64,000 nucleotides of DNA, from IMG/VR virus record IMGVR_UViG_3300019889_000009, positions 1-64,000 of that record; one strand, 5' to 3'. Position numbers and translations under genes: made by a program. How positions within the stretch are numbered: position 1 is the first letter of the stretch; each line of letters opens with the position of its first letter. Below, in pieces: positions 41,442 through 49,152 of this stretch. The notes under the pieces were generated by a model. It had not been told where the DNA came from, did not search any database, and saw only the letters and a program-made list of their open reading frames with translations. The stretch is from a virus.

Positions 41442-41505
41442 GTCGAAACGGGCCTACGGGCCCGTCTGTCACGATTGATCACGTGGCACTGATGATGACA
41501 GATCA
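41442..41505 (+). ncRNA. Type II hammerhead ribozyme, copy 12
   Basis: Stem III ACGGGCC/GGCCCGU (41448-41454 with 41459-41465) with a UACG tetraloop; cut after C41466; stem I of seven pairs with one G-U (41467-41473 with 41482-41488); CUGAUGA 41489-41495; stem II GAC 41497-41499. Loop TTGATC (41475-41480) pairs with GATCAA from 41501: another covarying pseudoknot. Confidence 0.9.
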
Positions 41506-41517
41506 AGGAGAAGTAAC

Positions 41518-41781
41518 ATGACGACATTGAGTCATAAGAATTTGACCGCTCATAACTTTTTGACCGATCAAGGTGCTTGCGTCCATCTGCACCACGAAGC
41601 TGAGCACGGTGGTGACGCGGAGAACGGTCCCGGCAAGGTATTTCCGGCGTGGGACGAGTACGATAGCGAGTCGCATTTTATTGTGATCGATGATAGCGGC
41701 CTGATCGTGCACACTGAAATGATTGATTGGGATTTACTTGCTTGGCTTGAGGATCGAGAGTGGGAGGCTGATCATGGCTAA
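41518..41781 (+). CDS. Unknown acidic protein
   Basis: 87 residues after AAGGAGA. His- and Asp/Glu-rich (CVHLHHEAEHGGDAEN) with a WDLLAWLEDREWE end. It overlaps the next gene by eight bases. No family is recognised. Confidence 0.5.
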   Translation: MTTLSHKNLTAHNFLTDQGACVHLHHEAEHGGDAENGPGKVFPAWDEYDSESHFIVIDDSGLIVHTEMIDWDLLAWLEDREWEADHG

Positions 41782-42169
41782 CCGAGTTATCGTTACCCTG
41801 CAGTTCGACGTGAACGCACATGGTAATAAGCAATGGTTCAACGTGTTCAACGAGCATGCGGTGGACCTTTTGAAGCATGCTAACGAAATGCCCGGTCTCG
41901 GACTGCTAGTCAATGCGACAAGTACGCGGGCAAGTGGAGTTGGAGATGTGCGACGGTTGAACGTGAACGTAAGGGGAGTGCCCACTGCGGGTGCTCCCAA
42001 GATATTCACGTTTTGCGCTGACTGCCCAAACACGTCGTGGTGCCGAACACAAGGGCATTGCGAACGTGCAGCTCTAATGCGGTTGCGTGATGCCAACCAC
42101 GCTCGCGCTTATGGTAACCAAGACCCCCCTCGCAAGAAAAAGGTCGTCAAGAAGAAGAGGGTCAAATGA
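41774..42169 (+). CDS. Unknown protein, Cys-rich with basic tail
   Basis: 131 residues from the ATG at 41774. A central FCADCPNTSWCRTQGHC cluster (four cysteines and a histidine) suggests zinc binding. The tail is very basic (PPRKKKVVKKKRVK), probably nucleic-acid binding. It ends in ATGA overlap with the next gene. Confidence 0.5.
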   Translation: MANRVIVTLQFDVNAHGNKQWFNVFNEHAVDLLKHANEMPGLGLLVNATSTRASGVGDVRRLNVNVRGVPTAGAPKIFTFCADCPNTSWCRTQGHCERAALMRLRDANHARAYGNQDPPRKKKVVKKKRVK

Positions 42170-42360
42170 TCACGATACAGAAAGCACGCGCTCGCACTCC
42201 GATCATTCGCGGTCAGCTATCGTCTTACGGGGGCCGCATGGATGATGGGAAGTGGAAGCATACGTTCACGGTCGCCGATGCTAGCGGTCAGCACGTCGAA
42301 GTGTTGATTGACGGCGACACTTTTATCGAACTCTTGCAAGGTTGGGAGACCAGAAAGTGA
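42166..42360 (+). CDS. Small unknown protein
   Basis: 64 residues in ATGA overlap. Basic N-terminal half and a Trp-containing end (LLQGWETRK). No family is recognised. Its stop overlaps the next GTG. Confidence 0.45.
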   Translation: MITIQKARARTPIIRGQLSSYGGRMDDGKWKHTFTVADASGQHVEVLIDGDTFIELLQGWETRK

Positions 42361-43478
42361 CTGATTTAGCAAACGAGCTGATCCGCGCGACGTGGCGCAA
42401 CCCGAAGAAAGCGTGGAAGCTTTCAACAATGCAACCGCGTCCCCTGCATGTGATACGCCACGCAGTTGCGAACGCAAAGCGGTTCATGCTTGACAGTGCG
42501 ATGAGCGGGTTCCTTGCGGAGCTCTCTACTATACCATTCTTGGTGTCGGAAGAGAGGAGGCACGACGTGCTAGACTCTTTGCGGCACTCCTCGGTCTTGC
42601 CGTTCCCCAAGATGTTTGTTCAGTTTGACGGACTAGCATTTCGTAGGAGCTTACTACACGTCAAAGGCGGGCAAGGGGGTCGTGATTTTCATGGCAACAA
42701 ATTGCTGCCTCCAGAACAGGGGGTGGTGCCTGAAATAGGATGGCTGATCGAGCAGCAGCCAAATGGCTCGATCATGATGACGGAGTTTTTTGAAGTGGAA
42801 GACGATATCGTCACCCTACCATTCGCGTTTTTGTATCGTACAGATGATGTAGAGTTGCGCGATACCGACACGATCAGCGTACTTGCTGGTGCATTCGCAC
42901 ATGGGATCAGCGGTGTGTACGCTCCGTCAATTGCGATACAGTACGGTCAACCTCTTAAGCAGTATCCGCCAGATCAAATGACGCTGGTTGAAGATGACAC
43001 AGTCGTTCCATCTAAACACTATGCGGTGCATTATCTTGTACCCGAATATGGCGGAGTCCTTCGGTACTTGTTCGCATTCCTCGCGACGTTGAACAACGTT
43101 CCGAAGATTGCAACGGAGGTGCGCCCACAAAAAAGTTATATGGGTGGCGGTCAAGTTCGTAAGTATCTTGATCATACGGTGTTGAAGTTGAGCCTGCCTG
43201 CACGTCAAACGACAACGCAGTTGGCTAAGCGGTTGATCGCGCATGCTCGCAGGGGTTGGCATTTAGTACGCCCACACTGGCGCGTTATGCACGAACGATT
43301 AGGTGGCAACTATTGTGCAACGCGCGAAGCGCATATTTGGGGGGTCATCGACACGACGGGACATGCGACGTGCAAACAATGCGACGCACGCCGCATATGG
43401 ATCACACTACCGCATGGCCGAGGAGATCCCACGATATCAGTTCGAACCCATGAGTACTCTGTTACGCACCCAGTATGA
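42357..43478 (+). CDS. Large unknown protein
   Basis: 373 residues from a GTG in GTGA overlap with the previous stop; a GGGAG lies nine bases upstream. Two regions look globular: RWGGKP-like basic early and a Cys-containing C-terminal end (TCKQCDARRIW) that looks like a zinc knuckle. No domain is recognised. Its end forms part of a motif site before the primase gene. Confidence 0.5.
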   Translation: MTDLANELIRATWRNPKKAWKLSTMQPRPLHVIRHAVANAKRFMLDSAMSGFLAELSTIPFLVSEERRHDVLDSLRHSSVLPFPKMFVQFDGLAFRRSLLHVKGGQGGRDFHGNKLLPPEQGVVPEIGWLIEQQPNGSIMMTEFFEVEDDIVTLPFAFLYRTDDVELRDTDTISVLAGAFAHGISGVYAPSIAIQYGQPLKQYPPDQMTLVEDDTVVPSKHYAVHYLVPEYGGVLRYLFAFLATLNNVPKIATEVRPQKSYMGGGQVRKYLDHTVLKLSLPARQTTTQLAKRLIAHARRGWHLVRPHWRVMHERLGGNYCATREAHIWGVIDTTGHATCKQCDARRIWITLPHGRGDPTISVRTHEYSVTHPV

Positions 43479-43480
43479 TT
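43470..43480 (+). promoter_or_regulatory. GCAGTATGATT motif, site 5
   Basis: CCAGTATGATT, one base off the common form, containing the stop of the preceding gene. A start about six bases after TATGAT would give an eleven-base leader holding the GCAGGAG ribosome site of the primase gene. Confidence 0.5.
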
Positions 43481-43496
43481 GTGCAGGAGTATCAGC

Positions 43497-44495
43497 ATGT
43501 CGTTTGAATGGCGATCGTTTCTCGACTCGTATAACGTCAAGTATGTGACCTCGGGGCCAAACGTGTCCCGGGGTCACGTCGCGGTGCACTGCCCGTTCTG
43601 CGGGAGTGCCGATCCCTCGCAGCATATGTCGATCAATCTTGCGGGACAGGGCTGGCGCTGCTTCCGCAATACGTCACACCGGGGTAAGCACCCGGCATAC
43701 CTGATCGCGAGACTACTGAACACGTCGACGGAGCGCGCGTCGCAAATCGTCGGCGACTCCGTATTCATTCCTGAGGACTTCATGGGCGCGGTTATGGGCA
43801 AGCTCACACCCAAAGTGATCGAACCCCGCAAGACACCCCTGTTGATGCCGGAGGAGTTCAAGCCGATCGGTGACAAACCATCATGTCGTCACGCGGTGAA
43901 CTACCTGACAGGTCCGACCCGCATGTTCACTTATGACCAAGTCATGGGCATGACCGATCGATACGGTCTGAAGTTCGCAGTGCGCGGCCCGTTCACGGGT
44001 CGCATCATTTTTCCCGTCGAGTTCGAGGGTGATCTCGTCACGTGGACAGGGCGCACGATATACTCGCAAGAGGAGTTGCGCTATCGCACGTTGAGCGCAG
44101 ACCCCGAACTTGAGGATGATCCAGCAATTGGTCCAGTCAATGATTATCTATTGTGGTATGACGACATTCGCGACAATGTAAACGATGCTGATGTCCTGGT
44201 GTTGTGCGAGGGGCCTTTTGACGCGCTCAAGGTGCGAGTGCTCGGCCGTCGTCACGGCATCGAGGCGACGTGTTTCTTTACGGCGGCCCCCTCCAGTCGT
44301 CAGATCGATCTCCTGCACGACGTTGTCCACAGATATCCACAACGGTACTTGCTGCTCGATCGCGGTACCTTGGGCACTGCAATGAGGGCGCAGGGGGACA
44401 TGTCGTCGCTTGAAATGCGTGTTTTATCATTGCCTTCGGATGTCAAGGATCCTGGCACGCTCACAGAACGACAACTGCTCGAAACAATCCCTTGA
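43497..44495 (+). CDS. DNA primase (zinc finger plus TOPRIM)
   Basis: 332 residues from the ATG at 43497. HCPFCGSADP (ligands H31, C32, C35) and WRCFRNTSH later form the zinc-binding primase finger. VLVLCEGPFDALKV near residue 236 is the TOPRIM glutamate and Asp motif, with a YLLLDRG Asp motif after it. It would make RNA primers; the DnaB-type helicase at 30.7 kb is its likely partner. Smaller than host DnaG, as is usual in phages. Confidence 0.8.
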   Translation: MSFEWRSFLDSYNVKYVTSGPNVSRGHVAVHCPFCGSADPSQHMSINLAGQGWRCFRNTSHRGKHPAYLIARLLNTSTERASQIVGDSVFIPEDFMGAVMGKLTPKVIEPRKTPLLMPEEFKPIGDKPSCRHAVNYLTGPTRMFTYDQVMGMTDRYGLKFAVRGPFTGRIIFPVEFEGDLVTWTGRTIYSQEELRYRTLSADPELEDDPAIGPVNDYLLWYDDIRDNVNDADVLVLCEGPFDALKVRVLGRRHGIEATCFFTAAPSSRQIDLLHDVVHRYPQRYLLLDRGTLGTAMRAQGDMSSLEMRVLSLPSDVKDPGTLTERQLLETIP

Positions 44496-44516
44496 TCAGT
44501 TGAATTTCTAGGAGCA

Positions 44517-44699
44517 TTGTCGGGTATCGCACAGAACACGGTTGCAGTAGCGCGAACTGCAAGGGCACTTGGGTCTCAATTCTCCCCCGGTGCCCAAGTC
44601 ATCAGCGGAGCCAAGGGTCCCGTTCGCGCAACCCGAATTTATTTTTTTTCAATCAAGAAAAGACGGGGACCAGCATATGGACATGGATCGCGGAGTTAG
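44517..44699 (+). CDS. Possible small basic protein
   Basis: 60 residues from a TTG after TAGGAG. Ala/Arg-rich start and RATRIYFFSIKKRRGP end. It overlaps the next gene by 23 bases. No family, and it may be chance in a 180-base gap that otherwise holds an imperfect GGGCAC/GTGCCC hairpin and a T-run at 44641-44648. Confidence 0.3.
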   Translation: MSGIAQNTVAVARTARALGSQFSPGAQVISGAKGPVRATRIYFFSIKKRRGPAYGHGSRS

Positions 44700-45219
44700 G
44701 GGGTATCTTGTCAACACTTCACGTGAAAACTTCTGGCGTGTCGCGGGGTGGTACGACTTCGACGACATGATACAGGATGGCTGCTGGATGTGGCAGCGAC
44801 TCGTTATCAAGTATCCAAATGTCACACCGAAACATCGCATGGCGCTTTTCAAAACCGCCTTCACAAATCACATTCACGACCTGTCGAAGAAGCGCAGCCG
44901 CAACGAGTTTGTGGTCAATGAGTCTGACCTTGGTGCTGAAATGCATGAGGTCGAGTCTCTCATGTTCTCCGAACTCCCAGACACGTCGCTGATTGTGTCG
45001 AGACTCCCCCCGCTCTTGCGGGCACTCATTCACGCAATTCAAAACGACCCCCGCGCACGATCAGAGAACTACCGTCTGCATCGTGACGACACCCGCGAAA
45101 CAACCAACGAGCGGTTGTGTCGTATCGTTGGCGTTGACCCCACGTCGATTGATTTGCTGGGCACCCTGCGCCAGTATCTGAGAGGGGAAGCACCCGGTCT
45201 AACAAACTCCGCAGTATGA
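44677..45219 (+). CDS. Possible sigma-factor-like protein
   Basis: 180 residues from the ATG at 44677. FDDMIQDGCWMWQRLV, then ALFKTAFTNHIHDLSKKRSRN, resembles sigma region 2 (the helix pair that meets the -10 box): an acidic FDD-IQ-G helix followed by a basic helix. The C-terminus (TNERLCRIVGV, DLLGTLRQYL) could be a short region-4-like helix-turn-helix. If so, it may read the GCAGTATGATT motif. Weak similarity; a general helical DNA-binding protein is the alternative. Confidence 0.4.
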   Translation: MDMDRGVRGYLVNTSRENFWRVAGWYDFDDMIQDGCWMWQRLVIKYPNVTPKHRMALFKTAFTNHIHDLSKKRSRNEFVVNESDLGAEMHEVESLMFSELPDTSLIVSRLPPLLRALIHAIQNDPRARSENYRLHRDDTRETTNERLCRIVGVDPTSIDLLGTLRQYLRGEAPGLTNSAV

Positions 45220-45221
45220 TT
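45211..45221 (+). promoter_or_regulatory. GCAGTATGATT motif, site 6
   Basis: Exact motif holding the stop of the sigma-like gene, 37 bases before the QueD start. A start near 45227 would give a leader of about 30 bases with a GGGAG site. Confidence 0.5.
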
Positions 45222-45257
45222 GTGTGACGACACACTCAAACTGACTCGGGAGTTCTC

Positions 45258-45704
45258 ATGTATCACGTCACCAAACACTACCCACACTCACTTGGGTTGT
45301 CCGTTGCGTTTCGGCAGCCGGGGGCGACGTCGCATTGTAAGTACCTGCATGGGTACGCCCTCGCATTCACGTTCGAGTTCGAGGCCGAGGAGCTGGACGA
45401 AAACAATTGGGTCATTGACTTCGGCAGTCTCAAACGATTGAAGGAGTGGTTGGTCGAGACATTCGATCACAAAACCGTGGTCTCGAATGACGACCCGATG
45501 CTGCACACGTTTCAGGAACTCAACGGCACCTTGATCGATTTGCGCGTGCTGCCTGCGGTCGGTATGGAGGCTTTCGCCAAACTAGCATTTGGTGCCTGTT
45601 GTCATGTCATAATGACCACCGGCAATTTTCCTCGCGTTCGACTCACAAAGGTAACGGTCGCGGAGCATGAGGGCAACAGCGCCTCATACTCCGAACCCTT
45701 GTGA
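45258..45704 (+). CDS. queD: 6-carboxytetrahydropterin synthase
   Basis: 148 residues. HCKYLHGYALAF gives zinc-site His26 and His31 with the nearby Cys27; WVIDFGSLKRLKEWL and FDHKTVV follow, and TVAEHEGNSASY carries the usual catalytic Glu/His end. It makes 6-carboxy-tetrahydropterin from dihydroneopterin triphosphate, step two of preQ0 synthesis. The usual HGH zinc motif is HGY here, as in some other phage and proteobacterial QueD-like proteins. Confidence 0.75.
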   Translation: MYHVTKHYPHSLGLSVAFRQPGATSHCKYLHGYALAFTFEFEAEELDENNWVIDFGSLKRLKEWLVETFDHKTVVSNDDPMLHTFQELNGTLIDLRVLPAVGMEAFAKLAFGACCHVIMTTGNFPRVRLTKVTVAEHEGNSASYSEPL

Positions 45705-45740
45705 TCCTATAGACCACCCACCATCTCAAACGGAGTTAAC

Positions 45741-46574
45741 ATGCCACAGAGTGCAATCGAAACAGTACTATCGAAAGCTACCAAGATCAAGCAGGGCGCG
45801 AAGGAGGATCGACAAACGTTCCTGATCGCGCTTGGCAATGGTATTCAGGACCTCACTGATAAGCAGTGGGATGTCCTCGGCGAGGGTGACCTCGGCGACG
45901 AGTGCCAGAAGTGGGCGAACGAAGCAACGAAAGCGATCAAGGCGAAGAAGACCGTCAAGGATTTTTCGGATGTCGGCAAGGTCAAGCCGGATGCCGACGA
46001 AGACGGTGATGACGACAAACCGCCACGTCGCGGTCGCGGTCGTGACGCCGACGGAGAAGCTGATGACGATGACGACAAGCCGTCACGTCGCGGTGCTGCG
46101 AAAGAAGATGACGACGATGACAAACCTGCTCGTCGTGGTCGCCGCGACGCCGAAGAAGCCGATGACGACGACAAGCCGGCACGTCGTGGTCGCGCGGCGA
46201 AGGAAGAAGAAGCCGATGATGATGACAAACCAGCGCGTCGCGGTCGCGGTGCGAAGGATGATGATGACGACAAGCCCGCACGTCGCGGTCGTGCAGCGAA
46301 AGAAGACGATGACAAGCCGGCACGTCGCGGGGCGGCATCGAAGGAGAAGGAAAAGTCGTCGGGCATCAAGCAGTCGGGTACGGGAGTCAAGAACTCGATC
46401 AAGCTCGCGATCCTCGATGACCTTAAGATCTCCGTCGACGACCTGGTGAAGAAGTTGGGCAAGGGCGGCGCCTCCGTGTCAAAGGTCACGGTGTCGAACA
46501 TTCGCGCGGAGTTTCGTCACACGTTGAAACTCCTGCACGATGAAAAGGTCAACTGCGCGAAGTTGGAGATCTGA
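45741..46574 (+). CDS. Winged-helix-like protein with charged repeat
   Basis: 277 residues. Residues 1-75 are a helical domain with a TFLIALGNGIQDL helix. Residues about 85-200 are seven or eight repeats of a DDDDKPARRGR type, rich in Asp, Lys, Pro, Ala, Arg and Gly, and certainly disordered. The last 60 residues (SIKLAILDDLKISVDDL, then VSKVTVSNIRAEF) look like a winged-helix DNA-binding domain. The same repeat occurs in the SSB candidate at 54819. It is four bases from QueC. Confidence 0.6.
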   Translation: MPQSAIETVLSKATKIKQGAKEDRQTFLIALGNGIQDLTDKQWDVLGEGDLGDECQKWANEATKAIKAKKTVKDFSDVGKVKPDADEDGDDDKPPRRGRGRDADGEADDDDDKPSRRGAAKEDDDDDKPARRGRRDAEEADDDDKPARRGRAAKEEEADDDDKPARRGRGAKDDDDDKPARRGRAAKEDDDKPARRGAASKEKEKSSGIKQSGTGVKNSIKLAILDDLKISVDDLVKKLGKGGASVSKVTVSNIRAEFRHTLKLLHDEKVNCAKLEI

Positions 46575-46577
46575 CCC

Positions 46578-47303
46578 ATGCCCCTGCGAGCACTCGACAT
46601 TCAAGACTCACTGGTACTGTTCTCGGGAGGAATGGACAGCACCATCGCTCTATTCGATCGCCTGTCGCGTGCTCGCAGGGAAGGGGGTCAGGTTCACGCC
46701 CTGACCTTTTCCTACGGTCAGCGTCATTCGTCGGAAATAGGACACGCACGCCTGATCATGTCACGCGTCGCGACGTCGAGTCTGTACGGCCCGATTATGG
46801 GTCGGTTCATCACGCACAGAATTCATATGCCCGCATTCGGGTCACTCCTTGCCGGCGAACCCGTGATGAAGTATGAGAACGTCGAGCAGGCTGAACAAGC
46901 GGCCTTTGACAACTCATTCGTTCCGTATCGCAATATGATCTTCCTGACAGTTGCTGCGCAATACGCGTACAGCCTTGGAGTCAATATCATAGCGACGGGT
47001 TTGCGAGGGGGCTTCCCCGATTGTACCAGTGAGTGGGAAGCGCACATGGCTGACATGTTGCGGGAGTCCGTGCCGTCACATCCTATTCAGATGCGAACGG
47101 TGACCCATCAATCGCGTGCGGACTGTTTGACGTTCGCAATGGGCATCCCCGAATGTATCGATGCGCTCGCGATCAGCATGACGTGTTTCGAGGGGTCAAC
47201 TCCCCCCTGCGGGCATTGCCTCCCGTGCCTCAAACGTGCGCAAGGCTTCTCCTCGCTTGGGTTGTCAGATCCCCTTGAAACGCCCCGATACGGGCCTCGT
47301 TAG
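46578..47303 (+). CDS. queC: 7-cyano-7-deazaguanine synthase
   Basis: 241 residues. The PP-loop SGGMDS at 16-21 and YGQRHSSEI fit the adenylating fold. GHCLPCLKRAQG near the end with CFEGSTPPC gives the four-cysteine zinc site. It makes preQ0 from 7-carboxy-7-deazaguanine, step four. No amidotransferase extension is fused, unlike the archaeosine-making phage QueC. Repeat copy C begins at its stop. Confidence 0.85.
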   Translation: MPLRALDIQDSLVLFSGGMDSTIALFDRLSRARREGGQVHALTFSYGQRHSSEIGHARLIMSRVATSSLYGPIMGRFITHRIHMPAFGSLLAGEPVMKYENVEQAEQAAFDNSFVPYRNMIFLTVAAQYAYSLGVNIIATGLRGGFPDCTSEWEAHMADMLRESVPSHPIQMRTVTHQSRADCLTFAMGIPECIDALAISMTCFEGSTPPCGHCLPCLKRAQGFSSLGLSDPLETPRYGPR

Positions 47304-47395
47304 GGGGCGCCACAGAGCGGTTTTAGGGGTCCCCCGCATATGGGGCCCCCGAATGCCCCCAAAACGTCCCCAGCACGCCCCCTGCGACGACGAAA
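47303..47395 (+). repeat. Structured junction repeat, copy C
   Basis: Between queC and folE. GGGGGCG and CGCCCCC pair; the inner TTTT/AAAA also pairs. It holds the common ACAGAGCGG and AGCACGCCCCCTGCGACGA blocks. Its centre codes in frame as an N-terminal extension of the folE reading frame, but the real start is later. Confidence 0.7.
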
Positions 47396-47405
47396 GGCCC
47401 CCCAA

Positions 47406-48005
47406 ATGACGATAAAGCCCCCCCGAACGTCCCCCCATGACGCGATCGTTAAACAGTTGTTAAAACTGATCGTACCGGACCCCGAACGCGAGGGGCTGGC
47501 CGACACCCCATTTCGCGTCCTGCAAGCGTGGCAGGAGTGGACCGAAGGCTATCACGTCGACACCGATGCACTCTTGAAAACATTCGAGGATGGTGCAGAG
47601 AGTTACGACGAGATGGTTTTTGTTGGAGCGATCCCGTTCTACTCGACGTGCGAGCACCACATGGCTCCGTTCTTCGGTCTTGCGCATGTCGCGTACATGC
47701 CGGGCAATGGTCGTATCGTCGGACTGTCGAAGATACCCAGGTTAGTTGACGCATTCGCACGACGCCTCACTGTGCAGGAGCGTATCACGACGCAAATTGC
47801 TGACACGATGAATACAGTATTGAGACCAAGAGGAGTCGCAGTGCTCATGCAGGCGCGCCATATGTGCGTCGAGAGTCGTGGTGTAGCGAAGCCGGGTACT
47901 ATCACGACTACAAGTGCGGTCCGGGGTTTGTTCAAAACTGACGCGGCCGTGCGATCGGAGTTTCACAGTCTAGTCGCTTTGCAGAAAGGTATGGGCAATG
48001 GTTAA
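47406..48005 (+). CDS. folE: GTP cyclohydrolase I
   Basis: 199 residues from the ATG at 47406 (after GAAAGG); a longer frame would run back into the repeat. CEHHMAPFFG at about 82-91 supplies the zinc Cys and His; VGLSKIPRLVDAFARRL and MCVESRG are conserved active-site segments. It opens GTP to dihydroneopterin triphosphate, step one of preQ0 synthesis. It overlaps dpdA by eight bases. Confidence 0.85.
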   Translation: MTIKPPRTSPHDAIVKQLLKLIVPDPEREGLADTPFRVLQAWQEWTEGYHVDTDALLKTFEDGAESYDEMVFVGAIPFYSTCEHHMAPFFGLAHVAYMPGNGRIVGLSKIPRLVDAFARRLTVQERITTQIADTMNTVLRPRGVAVLMQARHMCVESRGVAKPGTITTTSAVRGLFKTDAAVRSEFHSLVALQKGMGNG

Positions 48006-49152
48006 GCGTATTAGATTGGTTGACGACGTTTCCCCGAATAAGGTCAATCTATTTTTAGACTCTGGTGTGTTTGGCGCTTGGAACAGGGGCGAGACTCTCG
48101 ACATTCAAGAGTACTGTGACTTCATCAAACGCAATGAGCAGTACCTGACATGCTACGCGGGCATGGATGTGATCCCCGGGAAGTTCGGGCAACGTCGCAC
48201 GATGGAGGAGGTCGAGGACTCCGCAGAGCAATCAGCGAAGAACCAGACCTATATGCGCAAGCAGGGTCTGACGCCCATTCCGATCTTCCACCAAGGTGAG
48301 TCGTTCAAGTGGCTTGAGAAAATGATGGCCGACGAAGAACCTTATGTCGGCATCTCGACGGCTAAGGACTTGACCCATCGTGAGCATCGAGTGTGGCTTG
48401 ATCAGGTCTTTACCATGATCACGGATGCGTCGGGTGTGCCGTTCATCAAGACTCACGGGTTTGGGATCACAACGATCTCGCTACTCCTGCGATACCCGTG
48501 GTGGACTAGTGACAGCACGACGTGGTCGCTTGCTGCGGGTTTCGGTCTGATCTACGTTCCGGGAATGCGAGGGAGCAAACCAGATTACACTCAGTTGCCT
48601 GTGCGAGTGATCATGTCAGGGCGTACGCAGATGGCGTGGTCGTCAGCGAAGCGTCAATATGAAAATCTTTCGATCATTGAAAAGGACCACGTAAACAGTT
48701 ACCTCGAGTATCTGGGTCTGTCGATCGAGCAGGTGCGTTATCAATCGTCTGCACGTCGCGCGGCGTGCTTGCGGTACTTCATTGACTTCCACGAACAATT
48801 GAAACTCAAACCGTTTCAGCATCGTCTGGGTGACAGTATCGGTCGCAAAGCGTCAAAGAAAAAAGCACCCGAGTTGTGGGATCATATGACCATCGTGTTC
48901 GCGACCATGATGTCCAATGGTCAATTTTCGCGCATCATGAACGCGGCCAATGCGAGCAATCGATTGGTCTCGTATTATGAACTGATCGGTAAGCCGGAAC
49001 AGCCCCTGCACAATTATGTGCGCGATGGCATCACCGATATTGACTACGAACGTCGCAAGCCCGCCCCGATATGGAACGACACTTACACGTCGTCCCGTAG
49101 AATGTCCCTCCTAGAACGATTGAAAGGATACCCCCTCGATGGCCAAGGATGA
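47998..49152 (+). CDS. dpdA: DpdA-like DNA-guanine transglycosylase
   Basis: 384 residues. FLDSGVFGAW and AGMDVIPG hold catalytic-type Asp residues; IPIFHQGES and HGFGITTISLLLRYPWWTSDSTTW complete the tRNA-guanine-transglycosylase-like barrel as in phage DpdA. It exchanges guanine in DNA for preQ0. It is encoded right after FolE, overlapping it by eight bases, and next to the sliding clamp and polymerase, with QueC and QueD just upstream, so the modification seems coupled to replication. Confidence 0.75.
   Translation: MVKRIRLVDDVSPNKVNLFLDSGVFGAWNRGETLDIQEYCDFIKRNEQYLTCYAGMDVIPGKFGQRRTMEEVEDSAEQSAKNQTYMRKQGLTPIPIFHQGESFKWLEKMMADEEPYVGISTAKDLTHREHRVWLDQVFTMITDASGVPFIKTHGFGITTISLLLRYPWWTSDSTTWSLAAGFGLIYVPGMRGSKPDYTQLPVRVIMSGRTQMAWSSAKRQYENLSIIEKDHVNSYLEYLGLSIEQVRYQSSARRAACLRYFIDFHEQLKLKPFQHRLGDSIGRKASKKKAPELWDHMTIVFATMMSNGQFSRIMNAANASNRLVSYYELIGKPEQPLHNYVRDGITDIDYERRKPAPIWNDTYTSSRRMSLLERLKGYPLDGQG

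Noticed and set aside
45845-46501. Long minus-strand reading frames opposite the charged repeat (also 55379-56224).
   Set aside because: They are mirror images of the repetitive Asp/Arg codons, with Ser/Ala/Arg low complexity; no ribosome sites.
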